Counted from the first letter of the stretch, positions 23,866-32,020 are shown. The stretch is DNA of 64,000 nucleotides from an uncultured Planktomarina sp. (GCA_905181815.1 CAJIZA010000001.1:310001-374000), one strand, 5' to 3'. Numbers and translations: made by a program. The notes: a model not told the origin generated them from the sequence alone.

Positions 23866-25588
23866 CTACCATCGAAGGTTAGTGGTCTTCTCACTCTGGT
23901 GACCCGTAATAACAGCGAAACCCATAGAAGCCTGCTCACGCAGTCTATTCAACTCAGCCGCCATCAGCTCTTCTTTACGTACACCCATGCGCTGCTCAAC
24001 ATCCTGAGCCATTGCATCGACCCAATACTGGCAGGCCATAGCAAGCGCATCTAGTCTGTCATCATTGGTCAAGTGCGCCACGGTCAGCCGTAATGCGCGT
24101 CAGCTGATACATCAGTTGGTAACGTAGTGCTTGCTCAGGGGGCAGGTGCTGACAGCTATCAAAGTCCTTCTGGATGACCTTCTTGTCCATCACCAGTCTG
24201 TGCTGGTTCATCACAGGCTCAAGAACATCGATGATACGCCGTTCCTTCTGCGTATTGTGGCGAACTTCGCTCATTGTGACAGGATGGACTTTGTTCAGCA
24301 CAGGCATAAACAGCTGGTTAAACATCCCATCACCAAAATTTGACTCAACAATAATTTCATTGACCTGTTCTTCCTTGGCTATGACTGCAAGTTTCTGCAG
24401 TGCTTCCTCTGAGTATCCGCCTGCGATGCCACCGCATCTGCGGACGTATAGGTAGCCATTGAGCATCTTTACGACTGCGTAGCCTGTCTCATCCTTACCG
24501 CGTCCTGACGGGTCAATACTCATGACTGAGCCAGTGTATTCGACGAACTCAGAACTCATGAACATAGGCTTGTGATAGTGGTCTCCGTTGAACGCTACGT
24601 TAGGCAATTCTTCTACGATATACTGGCTATCAGATGACCATGAGACCTTCTCAGGGGCCTCCTGAGTGGGTATATCCATGATTACTAGGTCAGACACCTT
24701 GAGAGGGTATCTTTCGGCATCAGAGAGTCTCGTATCGAGCATAAACTGCAGGGCAAATCCTGACCGCCCGTAGGATGCTTCACGTTCGAGCAAGTCGAAA
24801 TCCGAGAAGCGGTTAGGGTCTGTAGGTTCACCGACAATAGTAGCGTCGATTGCCAGTGCATTGCTAATGAGAGGCGCTATTTTGCTGCCGTATCCGACCA
24901 TTTGCTCTGGATTTGGATACCTAGCTGGCCAGATGCTGACCTTGTATCCACGGTCAGGCAGCTTGTTATACAAACTCTCTTGGTTCTGTGGTGTGCCGAG
25001 GTAGATGATGCGCCCGTCTGGTTTGAGAATAGCGTCAAATTCCTTCACAGCCTCTGACAGTTTATCCCGCATTCCTTGGGTCATAGAGTTGTTCGGTACT
25101 TCGATGTCATCTGCGACGATTACATCAGCACGAGAGCCAGCCAATTGGCCTGATATGCCCACAGATTTCACTGAGGGTGCGTGAGACGCAGCAGCAGGTG
25201 CTACATCAAAGCTAATCTTTGACTGTCTTTGGTCAGGCTTTGGCCGTAGGTGGGCCAATACTTCAATCTCGTTGATGAGGCGCAGCGTAAACGTAGTGAA
25301 ATCGTCTGAGCGAGATTTAGAGGCTGAAACGACCAAAATGTTTAGCTGTGGGTTCATGTACAGAAGCCAGACCACATAGGCCGATGTCACCCATGACTTA
25401 CCAACACCTCGGAAGGCTTCGATAATCATGCGCTTGTCGCCGTGCTGTAGGTTGTAGGCGATGTCATATTGAACAGGGGTAGGGTCGGGGAGGTTGAGGT
25501 GCTTCCAGATAACGAAGAGGAACTTGCGGAAATCTGAAAGCGGGTCATTCGCTATGGGGATGCCAAGCGAGGTTGTTGCTTTGAACAT
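23866..25588 (-). CDS. T7-like phage terminase large subunit (TerL), frameshifted near its C-terminus
   Basis: This is the DNA-packaging motor ATPase/nuclease of the T7 gp19 type. It has Walker A EAFRGVGKSW (about residues 57-66), SVKSVGISGQLAGSRADVIV leading to the Walker B site ADDIEVPNN (about 159-167), IIYLGTPQNQESLY, and the nuclease-domain start IDPSGRGKDETGYAV (about 358-372) with ESNFGDGMF. The frame stops at 24062, but the next C-terminal motif (TNDDRLDALAMACQYW) continues in another frame to 23866, so one indel near 24070 splits a protein of about 575 residues, the length of T7 gp19. This is a real change or a read error. A 125-base remnant of this gene's 3' end persists at 31896 in element B. 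Confidence 0.92.
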
Positions 25589-25632
25589 ATTTATCCGTAT
25601 TGTTGAGGCTCACAGTAAAAAGGAGAATTAAA

Positions 25633-25902
25633 ATGTTTGCTACTTTTACCGACTGGGAATTTTCTGACATGGATGCGATGAAAGCCACTGGTACGGCTAT
25701 GTGGCCCAAAGTGCAGGCTGCTGGTGCAATCAGCTTTACTGCGACTGCAACGGGAACAAACACTGCCAGAAGTAGGATTGTGTGGCCCGATGCCGCAACA
25801 GCATCGGCTGCTATCGATGGTTTGAGAGCGGCGGCTATGGAAATGACCGATACCAAAGCCACTGGCATGGCTGCAGGCGAGGTTATGCTGGATTTTAGCT
25901 AA
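25633..25902 (+). CDS. Small protein between the terminase genes, probable alpha/beta dimeric fold
   Basis: An 89-residue ORF, MFATFTDWEFSDMDAMKATG onward, with an aggag Shine-Dalgarno 10 bases before ATG 25633. It is Ala/Thr-rich with alternating hydrophobics and lacks cysteines. Size and pattern resemble dimeric alpha/beta-barrel (ABM/EthD-like) proteins, but the match is weak. It is encoded on the opposite strand in the gap between terS and terL, an insertion in a module that is usually contiguous. It may be a cargo gene of the same kind as those at 27004 and 27366. Confidence 0.6.
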   Translation: MFATFTDWEFSDMDAMKATGTAMWPKVQAAGAISFTATATGTNTARSRIVWPDAATASAAIDGLRAAAMEMTDTKATGMAAGEVMLDFS

Positions 25903-25903
25903 A

Positions 25904-26122
25904 CTAATTAGCCTTAAGTTCACTCACATCAAAATCTGCATCGCTAAAGTCGGGCAGGGTGGCTACTAGGCTGCTGAGGGGCGAACCCTCGACTGCCAAT
26001 GCTTCAATGCCGTTGTCCTTCAAGAACTGTCGGGCGACGTTAAGGTCAGCCGATTTAGCCTCAGGGTCTTGAATGCGGAGTAGTAGGTTCTCTGCCAGCG
26101 TTTTATGCAGCAGGGCCATCAT
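25904..26122 (-). CDS. Probable T7-like terminase small subunit (TerS)
   Basis: A 72-residue ORF, MMALLHKTLAENLLLRIQDP then EAKSADLNVARQFLKDNGIE. The pattern (a short helical N-terminus, then DLNVARQFLKDNGI, and an acidic tail) is what small terminase subunits of marine autographiviruses show. It is just upstream of terL on the same strand, as in T7 (gp18-gp19). TerS recognises the packaging site and stimulates TerL. It is a little shorter than T7 gp18. No copy is seen in element B. Confidence 0.7.
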   Translation of the reverse strand: MMALLHKTLAENLLLRIQDPEAKSADLNVARQFLKDNGIEALAVEGSPLSSLVATLPDFSDADFDVSELKAN

Positions 26123-26336
26123 CTCTTTGTTTGTTCAACTTTAGCCGCCGCGCCACTAACTACACCGAAGCGGGACGCTCTTAAGTTGGTCTTTTTATCA
26201 TTATAAAATTGTGTTGATAAGGGAAATGACCGTCGTTCCTACTCACAGGGGTTGTCACACGCATGTGGCTTATGTTTTCGTTACTTAGTCCGTCTGCCTA
26301 AGGAGGCATGACATCTGACCCGAGAAGGAGGTTGAG

Positions 26337-26639
26337 ATGAAAAAAATTATTGGTTCAATTTTTGTTTGTTCAATTTTGGCTACATCTGCGATGGCGAACG
26401 AAACATTGATATGGCCTCGCACAGCAAACGAACCCTTTCACCCCAATCCAGAAATACTTTTAGCGCAGGGCAAAATACTTAGTACGCAACTAGATGATAA
26501 TCGTACTGATAGGTATGTAACTGTGGTGAAATTTATAGTGGCTTTTGACGATCTGATTTATATGTGTCGTCATATTGATTATCGCAGCGGTGATAATAGC
26601 GACATTTATTGTGTAAAATCGAGATCGGTTACGAATTAG
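26337..26639 (+). CDS. Small secreted protein, element A copy
   Basis: A 100-residue protein with a signal peptide (KKIIGSIFVCSILATSAMA, cleavage about residue 20) and a mature part beginning NETLIWPRTANEPF with two cysteines (MCRH and YCVK) that could pair in the periplasm. A strong aaggagg Shine-Dalgarno precedes the ATG. The copy at 32213 differs at only 4 residues and about 3-4 percent of bases, much closer than the left-arm genes. I do not recognise the family. Confidence 0.75.
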   Translation: MKKIIGSIFVCSILATSAMANETLIWPRTANEPFHPNPEILLAQGKILSTQLDDNRTDRYVTVVKFIVAFDDLIYMCRHIDYRSGDNSDIYCVKSRSVTN

Positions 26640-26709
26640 GTTTTTTGGGCTTGGTAGTTCCGCCGAGCATCGCGTTATAACTGCCGCCAATGTAGATAAT
26701 TCAAAATTC

Positions 26710-26862
26710 TTAGCTGTTTTTTTGTCGATAGTTGGAGCATCTGGCTTTCTTTACGACTTCCTTTACCGTTATCTCTTTGCCATAGCGTTCCATCAGTTTC
26801 GTCACGGGAACATTCGGTACGTGACCGCACTTACATTCAAATGAAAGATGGTTGTTTAATAT
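26710..26862 (-). pseudogene. Zinc-ribbon protein relic, element A copy
   Basis: The minus strand reads NNHLSFECKCGHVPNVPVTK and ERYGKEITVKEVVKKARCSN, then YRQ where a second CxxC would be expected. No ATG is in frame. The homologous stretch at 32583 keeps the second pair (CSNCGQ) but has a stop in the first (CK-stop-GH). The ancestral gene was therefore a small two-CxxC zinc-ribbon protein, now broken differently in each copy. Confidence 0.6.
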
Positions 26863-27003
26863 GGTTTGGAGTTGGGTCTGTTATAACCAGTAAATGAAAG
26901 TAAGAGAAAAAACTGATTTATAATTTAGTGTAGTTTTTGAGTTCACTTTATGCATGATTTTGAGAATGAAAATGTGGATATAGTAATTAGGGAGGAAAAA
27001 GAG

Positions 27004-27327
27004 ATGTCAATTAGATGCATAATGATGGGTTCTTACAACGCAGAGGGCGCGAAGGGTATAATTGGTGGCTCCGACCGGATGGCTGCAGTTAAAACGGTTG
27101 CTGAAGCGGCTGGTGGTAGCGTTAATTTTGCAAGTTTTATGCGCGGTAGAATGGACATTATTGTTGATTTTAATGTCCCTGATGCTGCGACAGCGATGGG
27201 CGTTATGGCCGCAGCTCACGCATCTGGTACTTTTGCAAGTTTAGAAGTTCATGAGTGTATCGATAACGGGCCAGTAGTAGCAGCGGCGCAGCGTATTATG
27301 AAGGCATACGTGCCAGCTAATGCTTAA
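27004..27327 (+). CDS. GYD-domain protein
   Basis: A 107-residue protein with the GYD-type pattern NAEGAKGIIGGSDRMAAVKT, EAAGGSVNFASFMRGRMDII and VDFNVPDAATAMGVMAAAHA. GYD proteins are small alpha/beta dimers of mostly unknown function. A gggagg Shine-Dalgarno about 10 bases upstream favours ATG 27004 over the in-frame 26950. The gene is only in element A and is followed by another small ORF 38 bases on, probably an operon. Confidence 0.7.
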   Translation: MSIRCIMMGSYNAEGAKGIIGGSDRMAAVKTVAEAAGGSVNFASFMRGRMDIIVDFNVPDAATAMGVMAAAHASGTFASLEVHECIDNGPVVAAAQRIMKAYVPANA

Positions 27328-27365
27328 CAAAAATGATATGCCTTCTTTTACTAAGGAGTAATACG

Positions 27366-27656
27366 ATGGCCAAGTTTGTAGTGTATAGTAAATGGTTTTG
27401 GAAAGATGGTGTGCCTGAGGATGCTTTTGTCCAAGATTGGTTGCGAGGCCGCAAGCCCAATATGATTGCTGAGGATACTGTCTTATTCAAGGTTGACGAT
27501 AATCATCATGGTTCTGTTACGACTTATGCAAATGAAGCTGATTTCAAAAAAGAGCGTGGTTCCGTTCTGGAAGAACGCAAAAGAAATCATGAAGAGGGCG
27601 CTCAATTAATTGATGAAAATATAGGGTCTGTAATGGGTCAAATGTCTGGGCTTTAA
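27366..27656 (+). CDS. Uncharacterised small acidic/basic-mixed protein
   Basis: A 96-residue ORF, MAKFVVYSKWFWKDGVPEDA onward, with aaggag 7 bases before the ATG. The N-terminal strand (KFVVYSKWFW), the middle segment VLFKVDDNHHGSVTTYANEA and a charged helix (ERGSVLEERKRNHEEG) are compatible with a dimeric alpha/beta barrel. I cannot name the family. It follows the GYD gene closely. Confidence 0.6.
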   Translation: MAKFVVYSKWFWKDGVPEDAFVQDWLRGRKPNMIAEDTVLFKVDDNHHGSVTTYANEADFKKERGSVLEERKRNHEEGAQLIDENIGSVMGQMSGL

Positions 27657-27685
27657 ATCGATAAAGCGACGCATGCCTAAATAAA

Positions 27686-27714
27686 TCTGGTGGGGGATAC
27701 CCCCCGCCAGACTG
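27686..27714 (+). terminator. Hairpin after the GYD operon
   Basis: tctggtggggg / cccccgccaga forms an 11-bp stem with a tiny loop shortly after the stop at 27656. The T run starts some 8 bases later (ctttttc), so termination is probable but not certain. Confidence 0.6.
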
Positions 27715-27715
27715 C

Positions 27716-27775
27716 TCACTTTTTCTTTGGTGAATGACCTACTTTTTTACCGTAAGTTCCTTTGCTTTTTGCCAT
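27716..27775 (-). CDS. Possible 19-residue basic microprotein
   Basis: The minus strand encodes MAKSKGTYGKKVGHSPKKK, with aggaag and ttagg motifs 5-15 bases before the ATG. It is very basic, and such GTYG-K-PPKK-like peptides occur in marine podoviruses (from memory). It lies just downstream of the integrase in the same direction. Coding is unproven at this length. Confidence 0.4.
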   Translation of the reverse strand: MAKSKGTYGKKVGHSPKKK

Positions 27776-27844
27776 CCTAATCTTCCTGTAAAGTACGCCT
27801 GAGGGGCCTTTTTTATTTTACTTTAAGTTTTTCATTTAACCCAT

Positions 27845-28687
27845 TCAAGAATTGATAATATCTGCAAGACGTGAAGCAATCGTCCCCATCGTATTTGGAT
27901 TGGTGTGAACATATTTCATCGTGCTAGAGGGGTCTTTGTGACCAAGCATAGCGCCAATTAGCAGATGATTAATGTTCATCTCGTTAGCCATCACGGTAGC
28001 TGCGGTATGGCGGGTACAATGGAAAACAGCAGACTTGTCGCCATCACAAATATTTAGCCTGATATTTTTCCAAGCATGATAATGTGCGCCCTCAATAAAC
28101 ATGGTCTTTGCGTTCCAGTTTAACGCTTCAAATGCGTTAAAAGCGTCATCGTTAAGTGGAACGTTTCGGCGGTCTCCGTTTTTTGTGTGAGTTAAACGCA
28201 CATGACGGACATCATTTATGAACACCACGTCCTTTTGTCGAACACGCAATATCTCACTGAGGCGCATTCCTGTATTGATACCGATGTTAAACATTGGCAG
28301 CAGCCATACGTGTTTGTGGTCAGCCAGATATTCTCTGATTTGTTTCACTTCAGAGCGGCTATAAAAGCGCACACGCTGGTTCTTAACTTTAACAAATTTG
28401 ATGTTTGGAATTTTTGGTAGGTCCAAATAATCTTTGGCATAATTAAAGAACCTGCTCAGGGCTGAACGATAATGGTTGATAGTGTTGTCTGATATACCTC
28501 GTGTCTCTTTTAGCCAGCGGCAGAAATCAAGTATGTCAGCCCCGCTGATTTCATCCAACCGTTTATCAGCATTGTCACCAAAATCTAAAAATACCTTCAG
28601 TTTTGCAGTACTTTCCTTATGGTGCAGGTCAGTTGTGTCCCAAATGTAGGCAGCATGCTCGTTCAGAAAGTTTGTGATGTTTGTCAT
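27845..28687 (-). CDS. Tyrosine-family site-specific integrase of element A
   Basis: A 280-residue phage-type integrase. The SAM-like N-terminal domain (about 1-95) is followed by the catalytic domain with the R-K-H-R-H-Y set: Arg142 in NTGMRLSEIL, Lys169 in THTKNGDRR, His223 and Arg226 in FHCTRHTAA, His250 in MLGHKDPSS and Tyr259. Its start is only 64 bases from the att repeat at 28751, as expected for an enzyme acting on attP. It is complete and the best candidate for the recombinase that used tRNA-Ser(CGA). A remnant of a relative is at 32745-32929. Confidence 0.95.
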   Translation of the reverse strand: MTNITNFLNEHAAYIWDTTDLHHKESTAKLKVFLDFGDNADKRLDEISGADILDFCRWLKETRGISDNTINHYRSALSRFFNYAKDYLDLPKIPNIKFVKVKNQRVRFYSRSEVKQIREYLADHKHVWLLPMFNIGINTGMRLSEILRVRQKDVVFINDVRHVRLTHTKNGDRRNVPLNDDAFNAFEALNWNAKTMFIEGAHYHAWKNIRLNICDGDKSAVFHCTRHTAATVMANEMNINHLLIGAMLGHKDPSSTMKYVHTNPNTMGTIASRLADIINS

Positions 28688-28750
28688 TGTCTGTCTCCAA
28701 ATCTATTGAAGAAAGCAAAAATCCGTTCGATTAGGTAATTTTTGAGTGGA

Positions 28751-28834
28751 CGAACCCTGGGTACCCTTGCAGGTACAACGGATTTCGAATCCGTCCCGTT
28801 CGACCACTCCGGCACCTCTCCGCACATGAAGTTT
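28751..28834 (-). repeat. Middle att repeat: tRNA-Ser fragment lacking its 3' end
   Basis: This is identical to 20868-20951. It holds 71 of 90 tRNA bases (28751-28821 on the minus strand) and lacks the acceptor 3' strand and part of the T-arm, so it cannot make a tRNA. It is the junction between elements A and B. Confidence 0.9.
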
Positions 28835-29349
28835 ATCTTCAAGTCTTTCTCTCGTATCAAACGGGTTCTAAAATGCAATACTAAAACAAGTCGTTTAGAC
28901 GCTTCGAAGCGGTGCCAAATTGGTGACCGCTGCATCAATACCGCTTTGTATGAAATGGGGGTGTCGCTAGGTAATCTCAAGGTTGGCGTGACCCATCGAT
29001 TCCATAACAGTCCACAAGTTTTTACCTGCTGAGACCAGCCGTGTGCAGCACGTTTGACGTAGAGCGTGGACAAGTGATCTGTATCATGCCCTTGGACACT
29101 GGTTTCGCATACGGACCTCGGGGGCGTCCTTAAATTTGCTCGTTGTCATTTGAAATTGGAATATTACGACCATATCCACGTTAAAATATCGCAGCAGAAA
29201 ATCTTATAAACTGTTCAACATCGCGTGAAATATGGGAATATAAAAAATGTTTTTAAACAATAGAGTAAACATAAAATGTATTGTTGATTTAAAGGTCTAC
29301 ATTTTATTTATTCAAGGAATAGATACCCGTTGATTACCCCCCCAGAACC

Positions 29350-29422
29350 CGTATTTATATTGGTCAGGCATCAGAAAACTGCAAAAATGATGGTAAAAAT
29401 TGCCACCGTCGGCCAAATTAGG
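29350..29422 (+). repeat. Compound inverted repeat, left member, element B
   Basis: cgtatttatattgg and ggccaaattagg correspond to boxes A and B of element A and face the inverted pair at 31098-31143. Confidence 0.5.
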
Positions 29423-29544
29423 GCAGGGCATGGGCGGATTTCTGTCCTAAACTATTACATGTAAAATCTCAGACTTTTACACCAAAATGTTTAGGCCAAA
29501 CCTTGATGTAACCAGCAGTCGAACCTCCATCCCAGACTGATGTG

Positions 29545-29838
29545 ATTTGTAGCCATTTTCTTCTTCACGGACGGCTGGCTTGGGTGGGTGAACGCTCAAT
29601 GCTAGTGGTCCACCTGTAGGTTGAAACTGTTGACCAATTTTTTTGACACTAAAAGATTCTTACGTCTTAGCCATCCCTCATTTGAAAAATTTATCTACAT
29701 TTATGGTGGCAGATTTAGGAAGAACTACAGGTATAATTCTCCCCGCCTGTTTTCTTGTAAGGGTAACCATTAAAACTGGTCTTATAAATAGGGAGTTTTT
29801 ACGTGAGAGGCACCAGACCTGTAGTTACCAACTAGGAT
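29545..29838 (+). repeat. Noncoding module, copy 2 of 3
   Basis: This matches 23280-23615: tgtaggttgaaact, gatttaggaagaactacaggtataattctcc and tgagaggcaccagacctgtag. It lies upstream of rpsU in this element, suggesting duplication or a third nested insertion. Confidence 0.55.
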
Positions 29839-30010
29839 TGTTGATTTTACTACCCTAATGCATTGTAATAATCATAAAATTCAAAGAATCTTGCTCACGC
29901 AGTTGGTCATACTGGTTCGCTTATTTGACTATTGTGCTTATTCAATTTGATTTGGCTTAAATTTAATGTCATGTAGTAAATGTAACTTTATCAAATATGG
30001 CAGACAGTAA

Positions 30011-30211
30011 ATGCAAGTAAGTGTTCGTGATAATAACGTCGATCAGGCTCTCCGGGCTTTGAAGAAAAAGCTACAGCGCGAAGGTGTGTATCGTGAAATG
30101 AAGCTCAAGCAACATTTCGAGAAACCATCTGAGAAAAAGGCTCGTCAGGCGAAAGAAGGACTCAGCCGTCAGCGTAAACTCGCCCGTAAAAAAGCTGAAA
30201 AAGAGGGCTGA
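30011..30211 (+). CDS. rpsU: 30S ribosomal protein bS21 carried by element B
   Basis: All 66 residues are identical to the 21795 copy, while about 19 codons use different synonymous triplets and none changes an amino acid. Two separately inherited copies are thus both under selection for protein function, or one was maintained as the working gene in another genome before arrival. Upstream DNA is diverged, so regulation may differ. Confidence 0.93.
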   Translation: MQVSVRDNNVDQALRALKKKLQREGVYREMKLKQHFEKPSEKKARQAKEGLSRQRKLARKKAEKEG

Positions 30212-30390
30212 TTACTCTGCTTATTGGGCAAATATTAGTTCTGTAAAAAATTCATGGCATCATCTAAGATTCGTCTATTGACCTTAGCTGTCTGATCCTA
30301 CCGCGAGTGATAAGCAAAATTAGCCGTGTATACTGTTTCGTGAAATGAGTATGGTTTTTTAGTGGGAACTCTAAAAATAAAGGATTTGCG

Positions 30391-30627
30391 ATGACTTGTC
30401 TTTTTGTACAAATACGTTGTCGACCCGGTACGGCCTATGAAGTCGCTGCGCAAATTGTACTGCGTGAAATTCATTCAGAGCTTTATTCCACCAGTGGCGA
30501 TTTTGATTTGATGTTGAAACTTTATGTGCCCAATGGTGAGGATATTGGAGTGTTTATAAATAATAATTTGCTCAATATTGATGCTATCGAGCGCACCTAC
30601 ACGATGCAAACTTTTAAAGCGTTTTAA
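30391..30627 (+). CDS. Stand-alone Lrp/AsnC-type effector-binding domain protein, element B copy
   Basis: A 78-residue homologue of the 22201 gene, about 86 percent identical in protein. It keeps SELYSTSGDFDLM and NLLNID...IERTYT. It starts at ATG 30391 after an aaaggattt-type sequence, with the same spacing from rpsU as in element A. No helix-turn-helix is present. Confidence 0.85.
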   Translation: MTCLFVQIRCRPGTAYEVAAQIVLREIHSELYSTSGDFDLMLKLYVPNGEDIGVFINNNLLNIDAIERTYTMQTFKAF

Positions 30628-30768
30628 TAAACTTGATTTATTTTAGTATCGATGCCGATGAAACACCAACTAGTGTCTATTGTTCTTTGGTTCAAGTTCT
30701 TCGATGGATGTCTCTAGGCCCTCAAAAGGGTAACCTATGGCAAAGACGTCCTCTAAGCGGCAAATGGC

Positions 30769-30900
30769 CTATCTCACCCACTTGCTGAGCAGGATGCTTG
30801 GCGTGACCATTCCGTAAATCTTGAAAAGCAGAGCCAGGCTGAGAGTCAGGATAAGCACGGCGCTGACTATAAGCCATCTTTTGCTTTGAAGAGGTAGCAT
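30769..30900 (-). CDS. Small single-span membrane protein, element B copy
   Basis: A 43-residue ORF: MLPLQSKRWLIVSAVLILTL then SLALLFKIYGMVTPSILL. It is homologous to 22597-22737 with a different last few residues. Protein-level conservation across diverged DNA supports coding. The function is unknown. Confidence 0.55.
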   Translation of the reverse strand: MLPLQSKRWLIVSAVLILTLSLALLFKIYGMVTPSILLSKWVR

Positions 30901-31351
30901 GATTAGAACTTAACGCATTTCTACGATTTTGAAAATGATAGAGATAGGACATAAGTATAAATCACTGTTAATGAGCTAAAATTAGAGCATCATTACGATA
31001 ATTTAACTAGATGTAGATTGTGATTTTAAAGAATTACTTAATATTAGATGGTTAGGCGCGGCCCGACTTCGATTCGACCTAAAAATCTACAATTCAGCCA
31101 GATTTGGCCGACGGAGGATTTTCGCTCGAGCCATATACGTATAACCCCTGACATTTTTCCGCCTAAATTATTAAAAATAATATACCAAACTGACTTTCCC
31201 ACATCCAGTTACCCCCAGTGTATTTTTGTTGACGCTACGGCAGAAAGAGAAGGGGTTGTTTCATAATGAGACTTGTGGCGGAATACCAACATTCCAGTGA
31301 CTCGGAGCGGGCCCTTTCGAATCCTCCCAAGGTAGGCGAAGGACAAAACTA
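30901..31351. other. Noncoding stretch of element B with conserved box region
   Basis: About 450 bases hold no supported ORF. The part 31088-31180 is the best conserved noncoding DNA between the elements and includes ccagatttggcc (31098-31109) and ccatatacgtata (31131-31143), the right member of the inverted repeat. Confidence 0.55.
31098..31143 (-). repeat. Compound inverted repeat, right member, element B
   Basis: Boxes B' and A' are in the same order and with similar spacing (about 21 bases) to those at 22962-23009. Confidence 0.55.
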
Positions 31352-31386
31352 GCCAGCTTTCTCGAAATGAGAGGCTGGCTTTTTTT
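31352..31386 (+). terminator. Rho-independent terminator, element B
   Basis: gccagctttctc / gagaggctggc hairpin followed by seven Ts, equivalent to the one at 23214-23249. Confidence 0.8.
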
Positions 31387-31399
31387 AGCAGCGCCTTCA

Positions 31400-31604
31400 G
31401 GTTGAACTAAAGGTCTACTGACAGTTTACTAAGGATTGGTGCTGTTGATATCATAATTTTATACAAAAAATTGAGGATAACTTTGAGGTTAACCTATAGG
31501 GTAAATTCTATCTCTATTACCTCTCTATTGTGCAACAATTGAAATTAGTCATATTTATAAAGATTTTTACATGAGAGGCACCAGACCTATAGTCACCACC
31601 CAGG
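31400..31604 (+). repeat. Noncoding module, copy 3 of 3
   Basis: ggttgaactaaaggtctact and tgagaggcaccagacctatag match the modules at 23280 and 29545. It leads into the small ORF at 31682. Confidence 0.6.
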
Positions 31605-31681
31605 ATGGTCTTAAATGTCGCAGCATCAAAGTAATCCAATTTTAGTGCTTCCCCGTAATTATGGGTAAAGGAGCTATTCCA

Positions 31682-31906
31682 ATGACCATACACCAACAGT
31701 TTTTGAACTTTGAAGCAGTGATCGCGCATTGTGAAACACGGGTACCATCAGGCACACTGTGCGAGGCAATAAAATATGGACGTAAAATGGAGTTTATCGA
31801 TAAAACTAACAAATTGTTACCATCAGGTGAGCTTTTAGCTGAGATTATAACGAATTGTTCGCCATCAGATGAGCTACTAGCTGAGATTAAGTTGCCTACC
31901 ATTTAA
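31682..31906 (+). CDS. Small protein of the MTIHQ family, element B copy
   Basis: A 74-residue ORF, MTIHQQFLNFEAVIAHCETR onward, with aaaggagc 10 bases before ATG 31682. It contains an internal repeat (PSGELLAEI and PSDELLAEI), so the C-terminus has a duplicated 16-residue unit not present in the broken copy at 23694. The 3' end overlaps the convergent terL remnant. The function is unknown. Confidence 0.55.
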   Translation: MTIHQQFLNFEAVIAHCETRVPSGTLCEAIKYGRKMEFIDKTNKLLPSGELLAEIITNCSPSDELLAEIKLPTI

Positions 31907-32020
31907 GGTTATTGGTGGTACTGGTCTTCTCACTCTGGTGACCCGTGATAATTGCAAAGCCCAAAGAGCCTGTTCACGCAGTCTATTCAACTCAGCTGAC
32001 ATCAGCTCTTTGTCTGTCAT
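31896..32020 (-). pseudogene. terL 3' remnant in element B
   Basis: The minus strand keeps ELMSAELNRLREQA, matching the C-terminal end of the element A terminase (ELMAAELNRLREQA), followed after a one-base loss by TGHQSEKT in another frame. Upstream terminase sequence is gone. It shows that element B once carried the packaging gene. Confidence 0.75.

Larger units (their letters stand above)
20868..28750. mobile_element. Integrated element A (7.9 kb), tRNA-Ser-borne, with T7-like terminase and integrase
   Basis: The boundaries are an 84-bp perfect direct repeat (20868-20951 and 28751-28834) that covers tRNA-Ser from the T-loop to its 5' end and beyond. Contents from left: noncoding DNA, rpsU, an Lrp-like gene, a membrane peptide, a terminator, a truncated ORF, terL, an inserted ORF, terS, a secreted protein, a zinc-ribbon relic, a GYD protein, another small protein, a basic microprotein and a tyrosine integrase next to the right repeat. 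There are no capsid, portal, tail, replication or lysis genes. The region is AT-rich compared with the flanks. It looks like a phage satellite or tycheposon-like island rather than a whole prophage. That classification is inference. Confidence 0.8.
28835..30010. other. Noncoding left arm of element B
   Basis: No ORF here is supported. The arm contains diverged counterparts of element A's arm, box A (about 29350-29363, cgtatttatattgg) and box B (29411-29422, ggccaaattagg) of the inverted repeat, and a further copy of the noncoding module at 29545-29838 that element A does not have at this point. Confidence 0.6.

Noticed and set aside
28684-29073. 129-residue minus-strand ORF over the middle att repeat
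   Set aside because: It is made largely of the tRNA-Ser fragment and noncoding island DNA; the reading is not preserved at the other att copies.
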